This document shows, piece by piece, positions 11,579 through 19,655 of a stretch of 44,966 bases of DNA (its first letter is position 1; each line of letters starts with the position of its first letter). The translations under genes were made by a program, and so were the position numbers. The notes beneath the pieces are model-generated. The model saw only the letters and a list, made by a program, of their open reading frames with translations, had not been told where the DNA came from and made no database searches. Location of the stretch: contig DATHAA010000020.1 in NCBI GenBank assembly GCA_035296905.1, forward strand, positions 1-44,966, written 5' to 3'. This stretch comes from DATEOR01 sp035296905. GTDB taxonomy: Bacteria; Actinomycetota; Thermoleophilia; Gaiellales; Gaiellaceae.

Positions 11579-12921
11579 TAAGTCAGCTTAGTGCCGCGCG
11601 TCTCCCGTCCGAAGAGGGTTGCCACCGCCCCCGCGACCATGACCAGGGCAATGAAGACGAGCGACCAGACCGTGTCTCCCGTGCGATCGATCAACGCGCC
11701 GAAGAGGTACGGGCCGCCGATCGCGGCACCCTTGCCGAAGCCCTCCACCATCCCGAACGCGCTCGAGCGAAGGCGAGTGGGGAAGAGCTCCGCGGTGTAC
11801 GGGTACACCGCGCCCCACGCGCCGAGGTTGAAGAAGCCGACGAAGAAGAGCGCCGCGATCAGGATCGCCTGGGAGTCGGCCAGCGCGAAGGTGAGCCCGC
11901 TCACCCCGCCCAGCGTGAGGAAGAGCGTCAGCGTCTGCTTGCGCCCGATCCGCTCGACGAGCCAGATCGAGGCGCCGTAGCCAGGGAACTGCGAGAGCGC
12001 CGAGAGCGCGAGCAGGAGGTAGACGTTGACCGTGAAGTCCTTCTCAGCCTGGAGGACGAACGGCAGCCAGAGGAAGAGCCCGTAGTAGGAGATGTTGAGG
12101 GCGATCCAGACCAGGACGATCATCGCCGAGCGGCCGCCGAGCTTCTCTGACACGAGCTCGCGGAGCGAACCGCGTGGCTCATCCGCCACCGTCAGCTCAT
12201 CCGCGGAGACGGGATGGCCGGTGATCTCTTCGAGGACCTCGGCCGCTTCGCGCCGGCGACCGTTCCGGGCGAGCCAGTAGGGACTCTCGGGCAGGTTGAG
12301 CCGTGCGAAGAAGGCGAGGAAGGCGGGGAAGGAGGCGGCAAGGAAGAGGTAGCGCCAGCCGGAAGCGCCGCCAATCTGGTCGAGGAAGACCCACGAGAGG
12401 CCGGTCGCGAGGAGCAGGCCGACGGGCCAGAAGAAGTCCAGGAAGACGAGGAAGCGACCCCGGTTCTGCGGCGGCAGGTACTCGGAGAGCATCGAGGGGT
12501 CGACGACGAGGAGCGCGCCGAGCCCGATTCCCGCGAGGAACCGGAAGGCCGAGACCGACCAGGGTCCCCACGCGAGGGCGGTCAGCGCCGTGAAGCTCGC
12601 GTACCAGAGAATCGCGCTCACGAAGATGTGTCGGCGCCCGATTCGGTCCGCGAGCCGCCCGAAGACGAGGCTGCCCACGAGCGAGCCGGCGAGCGCCGAG
12701 GCTGTGATCCAGCCGGCCAGGCTGCCCGAGATCCCCCAGAGAGCCGTGAAGACCGGAACGGTGAAGCCGACGAGCAGGATCTCCATCGCGACGAAGGTCC
12801 ACGCGAAGCCGGTGACCGCGACCGCCCGGCGATGGAACCGGGTAAAGCCGCCGCTGCGAAGGACGTCCTCGACGTCTCTGGTTCGCGTCATTGGGGGTGC
12901 TGGTGCTTCGACGACTGCCAT
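11578..12921 (-). CDS. niaP: MFS transporter, NiaP-like (probable niacin uptake)
   Basis: A 447-residue, 12-helix major-facilitator protein. It has the MFS loop motif GRLADRIGRR near residue 85. Segments such as SYYGLFLWLPF, SQFPGYGASIWLVERIGRK and FFNLGAWGAVYPYTAELFPT resemble the niacin transporter NiaP (Bacillus YceI) of the sugar-porter branch. I start it at ATG 12919-12921, preceded by GGAGAGG; the much longer open frame upstream is antisense to the regulator gene. It is divergent from an NrtR-like NAD regulator with a palindrome between them, which independently supports nicotinate or nicotinamide uptake. General MFS identity is firm; the substrate is inferred. Confidence 0.85.
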
Positions 12922-12946
12922 CTGCGCTAACCTCTCCGTAGGTTTA

Positions 12947-12959
12947 CGACTGTGAGTCG
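12947..12959. promoter_or_regulatory. candidate NrtR-type operator between niaP and nrtR
   Basis: CGACT (12947-12951), GTG, AGTCG (12955-12959) form a perfect 5-bp inverted repeat in the 45-bp gap between the divergent MFS and regulator genes. The flanks are A/T-rich (TTTA on the left, ATAA on the right) and extend the dyad imperfectly to about 20 bp. Size and placement fit an NrtR operator controlling both genes. It lies just upstream of the regulator's ATG, so binding should affect its own expression. Confidence 0.55.
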
Positions 12960-12966
12960 ATAACTG

Positions 12967-13653
12967 ATGGGAAAGTCTACCAGGCACGCAATCGAGCACG
13001 AGGCCCTCGCGGTCGTCCTCCAGGTGAGGAGGGGCGAGTTGCAGGTTCTCCTCTGGGAGCGCGGGAGAGCGCCGTACAAGGGCGACTGGGCGCTCCCGGG
13101 CGGCCTTGTCGGCGCCCGCGAGACGCTCGAGGTGTCCATCCAACGGCATCTCGCGGCCAAGGTCGACGTTCGCGAGCTCTCCCACCTCGAGCAGCTCGAG
13201 ACGCTCAGCGACCCCAGGCGCCATCCCGATCGCCGGCTTATCGCGACGGCCTACCTCGGGCTCGTTCCGGCCGGCATCGACCCGAAAGTCCCAGCGGACA
13301 CGACCTGGCACGAGGTAGACGACCTTCCGGAGCTCGCCTTCGACCACCTGGCCGCCGTTCTCGCGGGGCGGGAGCGCCTCCGCGCGAAGCTCTCCTACAC
13401 GAACATCGGCTTTGCGCTGGCGCCGCCCGCCTTTACGATCACCGAGCTGCGCGGCCTCTACAGCGCGGCGCTCGGGCACGACGTCTCGGCAACGAACCTG
13501 CAGCGCGTCCTGCTTCGCCGCGCCCTCCTCGAGCCGACGGGGGAGCAGCGCCCGCCCGGTCGAGCGGGCGGGCGTCCCGCGGCGGTGTATCGCTTCCGCA
13601 GCCGCACCCTGGCGGTCACGGACCAGTTCGCCGTGCTACGGCCTCCGGGCTAG
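12967..13653 (+). CDS. nrtR: NrtR-like transcriptional regulator (degenerate Nudix + winged helix)
   Basis: A 228-residue protein. The N-terminal Nudix-fold domain (about 10-140) contains LVLLWERGRAPYKGDWALPGG-like sequence. The Nudix box reads G-LVGAR-E-TLEVSIQ-RHLAAKVDV, so the catalytic REUxEExGU part is lost: no EExxE metal-binding Glu pair remains. The C-terminal ~80 residues (AFTITELRGLYSAALGHDV, LQRVLLRRALL) form the winged helix typical of NrtR. NrtR proteins sense ADP-ribose or related NAD metabolites through the dead Nudix fold and repress NAD-biosynthesis or uptake genes. Here the target is probably the divergent NiaP-like transporter. Confidence 0.85.
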   Translation: MGKSTRHAIEHEALAVVLQVRRGELQVLLWERGRAPYKGDWALPGGLVGARETLEVSIQRHLAAKVDVRELSHLEQLETLSDPRRHPDRRLIATAYLGLVPAGIDPKVPADTTWHEVDDLPELAFDHLAAVLAGRERLRAKLSYTNIGFALAPPAFTITELRGLYSAALGHDVSATNLQRVLLRRALLEPTGEQRPPGRAGGRPAAVYRFRSRTLAVTDQFAVLRPPG

Positions 13654-14261
13654 ATCAGCCCGCACCGTCGGGCGGTCAGCGGCCACGGATGGAACCCACG
13701 GCCGGCCTTGAGCGCCCGCTCTGCCACCCACATCTGCTCGTAGGGAGCCCAGTGGTTCGCCGTGCCCTTGTGGCGGAGCAGCCCGGGCCCGTACGCCCGT
13801 TGGAAGGCGAGGTCCATCTGAAGCCCGCCGTAGTACGGCGAGTTCGGATCGGTCCACGACCCCTCCCAACGGTGGATACAGCGCCACTCGGCGAGATGGG
13901 GCGGGTGATGGGCGCGATGGCGCGCCCTCGCGGCGCGGATCCGCCAGGCATCGCGAAGCCACAGCCGGTAGCGGAGAAGCGAATCGAAGTCCGCCTTTGT
14001 GCGGCTGACGGTGGGGCGAGGATGATGCGTCAGCTTGGAGAGCTTGCGGGCGACGAGCTTCGACGATACTGCGCGCCGCTTCAGATCTCGAGTCCTGGGC
14101 GTCTCGGCCCAGGGATCGGGCGCGGGCTCGGCCGTGCTCTCCATGGTGGTGGTATCGGTGGTCGTTGGCTCGGTGGTCCCTTCCTGTGCGAGGGCCCCCG
14201 AGGCCCAGATGAGTCCGATCACTGTGGCGAGCGCAAGTCCGCCCGGGCGCAATGACTTCAC
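13650..14261 (-). CDS. secreted Rpf-like / transglycosylase-like protein
   Basis: A 203-residue exported protein with a signal peptide (MKSLRPGG to ASGALAQ, about 26 residues) and a Thr/Glu-rich linker. Then comes a basic helical segment and a C-terminal lysozyme-like domain of the resuscitation-promoting-factor type. That domain includes WRCIHRWEGSW with the candidate catalytic Glu, YYGGLQMDLAFQRAYG, the HWAPYEQMWVAERALK helix and GFHPWPLTARRCGL. A role in peptidoglycan cleavage is inferred. The GTG start has AAAGGGGGT 8 nt upstream. Its stop interlocks with that of nrtR at CTAG 13650-13653. Confidence 0.8.
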   Translation of the reverse strand: MKSLRPGGLALATVIGLIWASGALAQEGTTEPTTTDTTTMESTAEPAPDPWAETPRTRDLKRRAVSSKLVARKLSKLTHHPRPTVSRTKADFDSLLRYRLWLRDAWRIRAARARHRAHHPPHLAEWRCIHRWEGSWTDPNSPYYGGLQMDLAFQRAYGPGLLRHKGTANHWAPYEQMWVAERALKAGRGFHPWPLTARRCGLI

Positions 14262-14404
14262 GCAGTTACCCCCTTTTAGGGAACGAGGTCGGGCCGCCGT
14301 CTTGGGCGATGGGGCGGCAGTTCGCGCGTCGCCGGAGCTGGCCGCAGCAGCGAGCGCGCGTGTTATCTGTTACCCGAAGCGGGCTACGTTACACTCAGAG
14401 GCGA

Positions 14405-14674
14405 ATGCTCTGGTTCACCATCTTCTTCTTGGTGATCCTGAAGATCCCGGCCGCGTATTTGGGTTACGTGATCTGGTGGGCCGTCAAGGACCCGCCGGAA
14501 CCGGGGACGGATCCGGCCTACGACCGCGTGTCTCCCGGCGGGGAGGACGGCGGCAGCCCGGTCTGGCACCCCTCGGGAAAGCGCTGGGTGCCGGGGCGCC
14601 ATCCTGGGCCGCACGGCTCGCCGGAGCGGCGGCCGCGGCCCGCCCTCGCACCCACCAGGGCTGAGCAGCGCTGA
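14405..14674 (+). CDS. small membrane protein of unknown function
   Basis: An 89-residue protein with one N-terminal membrane helix (LWFTIFFLVILKIPAAYLGYVIWW). A Pro/Gly/Arg-rich cytoplasmic or extracytoplasmic tail follows. ATG 14405 is chosen over the longer open frame because it starts directly at the membrane helix. It overlaps the next small membrane protein by one base (TGATG), so they form a pair. No family recognised. Confidence 0.65.
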   Translation: MLWFTIFFLVILKIPAAYLGYVIWWAVKDPPEPGTDPAYDRVSPGGEDGGSPVWHPSGKRWVPGRHPGPHGSPERRPRPALAPTRAEQR

Positions 14675-14943
14675 TGAGCGTGCACGAGGGCGATTCACGG
14701 CGCGGTGAGGGCGCGGCCTCGACCGTTGCGGGCTTTCTCGCTGTTTTCGCGATCTTCGCGGCGGCTGCAGGTCTCGTCTACTACCCCGGCCGTGTGGGAG
14801 CCGGCGCGGTTGTCGTCGCCCTAGTCGCCGCGGGAATCGGAGGGTTCCAGCGGGGGCTCGCGGCATTCGCAGTCGGGTTCGCAGGCCTCTGTTGGTTCGC
14901 GGGCATGATCATCGCGATCAGTCTCGAGCGGCCAGTTTTCTGA
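14674..14943 (+). CDS. small two- to three-helix membrane protein of unknown function
   Basis: An 89-residue hydrophobic protein with a short charged N-terminus and helices around residues 16-38, 42-58 and 63-83 (GFLAVFAIFAAAAGLVYY, GAGAVVVALVAAGIGG, FAGMIIAI). It is translationally coupled to the preceding small membrane protein. No recognisable domain. It is possibly an envelope accessory protein, given the adjacent Rpf-like gene, but that is only context. Confidence 0.65.
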   Translation: MSVHEGDSRRGEGAASTVAGFLAVFAIFAAAAGLVYYPGRVGAGAVVVALVAAGIGGFQRGLAAFAVGFAGLCWFAGMIIAISLERPVF

Positions 14944-15035
14944 CCCTTCGGTTCAGATCCCCCTAAGGAGGGATTGCGACAGAGCCGATAGACAGGTCGG
15001 GTACGTAGTTAACCCTCGAGAGTGAGGCGCGGCAA

Positions 15036-16799
15036 TTGGGTAGCTTCAAGCTTCGGCTCGTCACATATTTCCTTCTCCTTGCGCTTCTGCCGCTGCTCGC
15101 TGCTTCATGGGCGTTCAGTCAGGTGGCGACCAGAAGCGAGGTCGGCAACACGGACTCGCAACTGAACGCTGCGCTCCGCGTCGCGATCAGCGACTACTCG
15201 CGCCGAGTCGACGGGTTGGAGCTGACGGCAAAATCCCTCGCCAACGCCACGACCGTCCAGAAGGCCTTTCAGACCCGCAACCGTGCCGAGTTCATCCGTC
15301 AGGCGAACCTTGTGCCCCGCAGCGCCTTCTATGCCAACGGCCAGCTCCTCGCCGGCGAAGCCCCTCTGGGCGTTCATGTGGAACGTTCATCCTTCGTCAC
15401 CTCCGAAGGCGCCGTCGGGAAGATCGTCGTCTGGTTTCCGCTCGATCGCACCCTGCTCGCACAGCTTCGGACGGCCGCAGGATTGAAAAAAACCGACCGC
15501 GCCCTCCTCGCCCGGAGCGGCACGGTCGTCGCCGGCTTCTCCGAGATCGTCGGCTCCAACATCGCGCCGCTTCCGAAACCGAGCTATTTGAGTCTCGGCG
15601 ACGAACGCTACCGGGCCGTTTCTGCCCTCATCATGCGGTCGAACCCGCCGCTCACGCTCGTCGTCGCCACGCCCAAGTCGGCCATCGACACCTCGGTTTC
15701 ATCCCTCCGCGAGCGCTTCCTCATCTTCTCGTTCCTCGCACTCGCGATCGTGGCGATCCTCGCCTGGCTCCTCGGAAGGACGATCGTGCGCTCGCTTCGG
15801 GAGCTCGCCGACGCCGCCGGTGCGGTCTCGCGCGGTCAATTCGGCCAGCGTGTGCCGGTGCGCGGCCGCGACGAGCTCGCAACTCTCGGGCGCGCGTTCA
15901 ACGAGATGTCCGGCCAGCTCGCCGCCGAGCGCGGCCGCGTGCAGGACGCGGTCGACCGCTTCGGAAAGGCGCTCGCCGCAACCCATGACCCTTTCATGCT
16001 CCTGAACGTCATCGTCGAGAGCGCGGTCGAGGCGACCGGCGCCGCAGGTGGGCGCCTCATCGTGGACGGGGAGGAGCAGGCGCGTGCCGGGGAGCCGGAC
16101 GAGGGCGGCCGCCCGCTCGTCATCCCGCTCGGGCCCGAGGGCAAGGAGGACGCGATGCTCCTCCTCACGCCGGCGGGAGCCGATTTCGGCGACCAGTCGC
16201 GCGAGCTCGCTCTCTGGCTCGGCTCGCAGGCGTCAATCGCGCTCGAGAACGTGCGGCTGCACCGCCTCGTCGCGCGCCAGGCGAGCACCGACGGCCTCAC
16301 CGAGCTCGCCAACCGCCGTGAGTTCGAGGATTCGCTCGCGAACGAGATCAGCCGCGCCGAGCGCTTCGGCGGCACCCTCGCGCTCATCCTCGCCGACCTG
16401 GACAACTTCAAGCAGGTGAACGACCGCTTCGGCCACCAGGCTGGGGACGAGGTGCTCCGCTCGTTCGCCGACATCCTTCGGGAGACCGTCCGCGACATCG
16501 ATGTGGCGGCCCGGTACGGAGGGGAGGAGTTCGCAATCCTGCTCCCGCAGACCGACATCGTGGGCGCGGAGGCGCTGGCCGAACGGCTTCGCGAGGCCGT
16601 CGAGTCGCGGGCGATGGCCGAGGCGCACGACAGCCCCGTGACCGTGACGTCGAGCTTCGGCGTCGCGTCCTTCCCGGAAGCGGGCACCGGCCCGGGTCTG
16701 TTCGCCGCTGCCGACGAAGCGCTCTACCGCGCGAAGCGGGCTGGAAAGAACTGTGTGGTATGTGCCGAGACAAAAGGGCCTGTCCGTGCCCCTCACTAA
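15036..16799 (+). CDS. sensor diguanylate cyclase (extracytoplasmic sensor-HAMP-GAF-GGDEF)
   Basis: A 587-residue membrane receptor that should make cyclic-di-GMP. It has an N-terminal helix (about 8-28), an extracytoplasmic Cache-like region to about 225, a second helix (FLIFSFLALAIVAILAWLLG), a HAMP domain (about 250-300) and a GAF-like segment (about 310-410). The C-terminal GGDEF domain has the active motif GGEEF (AARYGGEEFAILLP) and an RxxD inhibitory site (RDID) five residues before it, so product inhibition is likely. The start is TTG at 15036 with GAGGCG upstream; no better-placed ATG is seen. The 92-bp leader shows no recognisable riboswitch. Confidence 0.88.
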   Translation: MGSFKLRLVTYFLLLALLPLLAASWAFSQVATRSEVGNTDSQLNAALRVAISDYSRRVDGLELTAKSLANATTVQKAFQTRNRAEFIRQANLVPRSAFYANGQLLAGEAPLGVHVERSSFVTSEGAVGKIVVWFPLDRTLLAQLRTAAGLKKTDRALLARSGTVVAGFSEIVGSNIAPLPKPSYLSLGDERYRAVSALIMRSNPPLTLVVATPKSAIDTSVSSLRERFLIFSFLALAIVAILAWLLGRTIVRSLRELADAAGAVSRGQFGQRVPVRGRDELATLGRAFNEMSGQLAAERGRVQDAVDRFGKALAATHDPFMLLNVIVESAVEATGAAGGRLIVDGEEQARAGEPDEGGRPLVIPLGPEGKEDAMLLLTPAGADFGDQSRELALWLGSQASIALENVRLHRLVARQASTDGLTELANRREFEDSLANEISRAERFGGTLALILADLDNFKQVNDRFGHQAGDEVLRSFADILRETVRDIDVAARYGGEEFAILLPQTDIVGAEALAERLREAVESRAMAEAHDSPVTVTSSFGVASFPEAGTGPGLFAAADEALYRAKRAGKNCVVCAETKGPVRAPH

Positions 16800-16811
16800 G
16801 GTCTGTTCAAG

Positions 16812-16840
16812 TTCCGACAACTGACGCCGTCGTCTATGAT
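16812..16840 (+). promoter_or_regulatory. candidate sigma-70-type promoter for the 102-residue protein gene
   Basis: TATGAT at 16835-16840 is a good -10 hexamer. TTCCGA at 16812-16817 is a weak -35, with 17 nt between. It sits about 45 bp before the ATG of the downstream gene. Supported by sequence only. Confidence 0.3.
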
Positions 16841-16884
16841 CTGCCGCTGACCTTCGGCCCCCAGACGACCGACACGGAGGTGTG

Positions 16885-17193
16885 ATGTCGTTCGACAAGG
16901 ACTCGACTTTCGCGCGTGTGATCGAAGACCATCTCGAGCTCAAGCGCAAAAACACTGATCTCGAACGCGAGATGCCGATCTCCGGCTATCACGTCGACGA
17001 TCCATTTCAGAACCACCCGCTCTTCAAGACCGAAGAGCAAGCACGCATCGAAGACACGCTGAGCGGTGTCGAGCCCGGGCTCGATCCGGAGAAGGTGCTC
17101 GCGTGGCCGACCGGGGACAACGGTGACTCAGAGCCGAAGGATTCGGAGGACACGCTGTGGGGCCGCTCGCGCGACTTCGACTGGGGCGACTAG
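16885..17193 (+). CDS. conserved-looking small acidic protein, unknown function
   Basis: A 102-residue soluble, acidic protein. The N-terminal half is charged and helical (KDSTFARVIEDHLELKRKN), followed by PFQNHPLFKTEEQARIEDT. The C-terminus is rich in Asp, Gly and Trp (LWGRSRDFDWGD). ATG 16885 is preferred over the in-frame GTG 16882 because GGAGG (16876-16880) is then spaced 4 nt rather than 1 nt. It is monocistronic. I do not recognise the family. Confidence 0.65.
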   Translation: MSFDKDSTFARVIEDHLELKRKNTDLEREMPISGYHVDDPFQNHPLFKTEEQARIEDTLSGVEPGLDPEKVLAWPTGDNGDSEPKDSEDTLWGRSRDFDWGD

Positions 17194-17224
17194 CCCTTCT
17201 TCTCTCTAGCCGCCGCCCAGCGGT

Positions 17225-17950
17225 CTAGAGGTACGGCGCGAGGAAATCCAGGGACGCAGCCGTGTCGAGCCGGTACGCGAACGCATTGCCGGTACATCGG
17301 CCGTTGTTCACGAACGACGCGACTCCGACGACGAGGTTCGTGTCGCCGAGGAGGACCGGGCCACCCGAGTCGCCGAAGCAAATGCCGGCCTGCATGCGCA
17401 GATTGAAGCCAGTCTTGTCGAGCTTCGAGATGCGGGAGTCGCCGACGCTTCGGACGAGTTTGAAGTCCGGGGCGGGCTTGCCGCCCTTCACGAAGCCGTT
17501 CGCGCCGTAGCCCACGATCGTGAGCGGTTCCTTCTTGTCGGCGCTCGCCAGCCGATCGGCGGTGGGGAGCTGCGCGTATCCCAGGTTGGTCACGGGGGTG
17601 TCGAGGACGATTAGCGCGAGGTCATGTGTGTCCGGACCGGGGGAGCCGAAGCCCGGGTTCGGGACTGCCGTGCCGGTGACGACCGGAGAGCCCGGCGTGA
17701 AGCGCTGGTCGAACGAGACGAGGGCGGGAAGGTCGCCGAGGTCGTCGACGCAGTGCGCCGCGGTCACGAAGGCGGTCGAGTTGACCAGGAAACCGCTGCA
17801 GACCGGGACGCGCTGCCCGTCGATGTCGGTCACGAGAATGCCGACGTACGGGTGCGCCGTGTCCGGCTTGCCGTCGAGGATTGCAGCCGCGGGCGACGCC
17901 GCCGCGAGCACGATCACGACAATTCCGAGAAGCCGCAAAGACCGCCGCAT
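17225..17950 (-). CDS. secreted trypsin-like serine protease (S1 family)
   Basis: A 241-residue exported protease. A signal peptide (MRRSLRLLGIVVIVLAAASPAAA) leads straight to an ILDGKPD activation-like start. The catalytic triad is visible: His in VTAAHCVDD, Asp in DTHDLALIVLD, Ser in GICFGDSGGPVLLG. There is no prodomain beyond the signal and no C-terminal anchor, so it is probably released. The start is the ATG at 17948-17950, because the longer open frame would bury the signal peptide. It is divergent from the next gene with 60 bp between. Physiological substrate unknown. Confidence 0.88.
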   Translation of the reverse strand: MRRSLRLLGIVVIVLAAASPAAAILDGKPDTAHPYVGILVTDIDGQRVPVCSGFLVNSTAFVTAAHCVDDLGDLPALVSFDQRFTPGSPVVTGTAVPNPGFGSPGPDTHDLALIVLDTPVTNLGYAQLPTADRLASADKKEPLTIVGYGANGFVKGGKPAPDFKLVRSVGDSRISKLDKTGFNLRMQAGICFGDSGGPVLLGDTNLVVGVASFVNNGRCTGNAFAYRLDTAASLDFLAPYL

Positions 17951-18010
17951 GGGGACTTCTTCGACGGGGAGCTCGTTTTCCTTCTTCCCCAATTCGGGTA
18001 GTCGCCAGGT

Positions 18011-18421
18011 ATGGACAGGAAGAAGCTGCTCGTCGTCGCCACCGCGCCGGTCGAGCCGGGGCGCCTTCGAGACGCGGTTCGCGAGCACGCGGGCGACGAG
18101 GCCGAGATCCGGGTCGTCGCGCCGGCCTCCGACGTCTCCCCGCTCCAGTGGCTGGCGAGCGACGAGGACGCCGCGCGCGAGAAGGCGGCCGACGTCGCCT
18201 CCGAGGCCGCCGAGAGCGTCCAGCCGGAAGCCGCGCGTACGGAGACCGAGGTGGGGGACACGGATCCCGTCCAGGCGATCGAAGACGCCCTGCGGACCTT
18301 TCCTGCGGACGAGGTTCTCGTCGTCACGCGTCCAGACGACGACGCGAGCTGGCTCGAGCAGGACTCAGCGGCGGAGGCGCGCGAGCGCTTCGGCGTTCCC
18401 GTCACCCGCCTGACCGTCTAG
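18011..18421 (+). CDS. small acidic protein with nucleotide-binding-like ends, unknown function
   Basis: A 136-residue protein. It starts with a beta-strand-like KKLLVVATAPVEPGRLRDAV and ends with ADEVLVVTRPDDDASWLEQ and FGVPVTRLTV. This pattern loosely resembles universal-stress-protein-like alpha/beta folds. The middle (about 50-85) is acidic and low in complexity. It lies immediately upstream of tRNA-Ala. Family assignment is tentative. Confidence 0.6.
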   Translation: MDRKKLLVVATAPVEPGRLRDAVREHAGDEAEIRVVAPASDVSPLQWLASDEDAAREKAADVASEAAESVQPEAARTETEVGDTDPVQAIEDALRTFPADEVLVVTRPDDDASWLEQDSAAEARERFGVPVTRLTV

Positions 18422-18442
18422 CGGGCTACAGTTGCAACGAAC

Positions 18443-18515
18443 GGGGCGTTAGCTCAGCTGGGAGAGCGCCGGCTTTGCAAGCCGGAGGTCACCGGTTCGA
18501 TCCCGGTACGCTCCA
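18443..18515 (+). tRNA. tRNA-Ala (anticodon TGC)
   Basis: A 73-nt cloverleaf without an encoded CCA. The acceptor arms are GGGGCGT and ACGCTCC, with the G3-U70 wobble that identifies alanine tRNAs. D arm GCTC/GAGC, anticodon arm CCGGC-TTTGCAA-GCCGG giving TGC, T arm ACCGG-TTCGATC-CCGGT, discriminator A. It stands alone, not in an rRNA operon. Confidence 0.97.
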
Positions 18516-18583
18516 CCTCTCGCGTTCTGGACTGTCGCGGAGCTGTTACGTTCGTTTGACCTCTGCGGGTTAGCGTCCCTCGT

Positions 18584-19648
18584 ATGCCCTTCCGATTCGC
18601 TGCCGCGGCGCTCGCCACCGTCGGCCTCCTCTCGATTGCCCCCGCCCCCGCCGTCGCGGCTCCCTCGCTCCAGCACCTGATCGGGCAGAAGCTCGTCGTT
18701 TCGATGGGCGGGCACACGCCGTCCGCGTCGCTTCTCAACCGGGCGCGGCGCGGGCGCATCGGCGGCGTGCTCATCCACGGCTGGAACTTCTCCTCCGCTG
18801 CGCAACTCCGCAGCATCGCGACCAAGCTCCAGCATGCGGCAGCCGAGGGAGGGCAACCGCCGCTCCTGATCGCGATCGACCAGGAGGGCGGCCAGGTGAA
18901 GACCGTCTCCTGGATCCCGCCGACGCTTTCGCCGCCCGAGATGGGTGACCTCGGCTCGAGTGAAACAGCGCGCCGCCAGGGCCGGAAGACCGGCTCGGCG
19001 CTCCTCGACCTCGGCGTCAACAGCGACTTCGCACCGGTCGCGGACGTGCCCGCCTCGACCTCCTCGTTCATGTACCAGCAGGGCCGCACGTGGGCGTTCG
19101 GCTCACGCAAAACGTCGCGCCTGCCCAATGCGTTCGCGCTCGGACTCGGCGACCGCGGTGCGCTGGCCACGATGAAGCACTTCCCCGGGCTCGGTTTCGC
19201 CACGAAGAACACGGACGATTTCGTCGTCCACATCGACGCCACCAAAGGCGAGCTGGCGCGGGGCCTCAGGCCCTACCGGCGCGCGGTGGCAAACGGCGTC
19301 CCGCTCGTCATGCTTTCGAACGCGGTCTACCGAGCCTACGACCGAAGCCACGCAGCCGGCTGGTCTCGTGCGATCGGGACGAACCTTTTGCGCGGCAAGC
19401 TCGGCTTCCAGGGCGTCACGATCACGGACTCCCTTGACGGCGCCGCGAACACGCGCGGGATCTCGACAAATCCACTTGCTCTCAAGGCCGCGAAGGCAGG
19501 AACCGACATCCTCCTCCTCACGGGCTCCGAGGCTTCCTCCCGCAGCGTCTACCAGTCGCTTCTCGAGGCGGCGCAAGCCGGGCGGATCCCTAGCGGCCGC
19601 CTCACGGCCTCCTACGACCGCATGGTGGCGCTCAAAGCCGGCCTATGA
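18584..19648 (+). CDS. glycoside hydrolase family 3 protein, NagZ-like beta-N-acetylhexosaminidase (exported)
   Basis: A 354-residue enzyme. After a signal peptide (about 25 residues, ending AVAA) comes a single GH3 (alpha/beta)8 domain with family landmarks: IAIDQEGGQV, DLGVNSDFAPVADV, MKHFPGLGFA (the KHFPG(H/L) motif) and ITDSLDG with the nucleophile Asp. In NagZ the acid/base His-Asp lies in KHFPGHG; here the position after Gly is Leu, so the dyad may differ. It is expected to trim N-acetylglucosamine from peptidoglycan or glycans outside the membrane. It is a single-domain protein, as is usual for NagZ. Confidence 0.88.
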   Translation: MPFRFAAAALATVGLLSIAPAPAVAAPSLQHLIGQKLVVSMGGHTPSASLLNRARRGRIGGVLIHGWNFSSAAQLRSIATKLQHAAAEGGQPPLLIAIDQEGGQVKTVSWIPPTLSPPEMGDLGSSETARRQGRKTGSALLDLGVNSDFAPVADVPASTSSFMYQQGRTWAFGSRKTSRLPNAFALGLGDRGALATMKHFPGLGFATKNTDDFVVHIDATKGELARGLRPYRRAVANGVPLVMLSNAVYRAYDRSHAAGWSRAIGTNLLRGKLGFQGVTITDSLDGAANTRGISTNPLALKAAKAGTDILLLTGSEASSRSVYQSLLEAAQAGRIPSGRLTASYDRMVALKAGL

Positions 19649-19655
19649 CTCCTCG

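Noticed and set aside
14262..14404. possible c-di-AMP (ydaO-type) riboswitch before the Rpf-like gene
   Set aside because: Such switches often precede actinobacterial rpf genes, so I looked for the conserved core on the minus strand. I could not find the expected paired elements; only a GGGGG ribosome site and possible divergent promoters are visible.
14944..15035. possible cyclic-di-GMP riboswitch before the GGDEF sensor gene
   Set aside because: The leader is only 92 bp and lacks the conserved GEMM core sequences.
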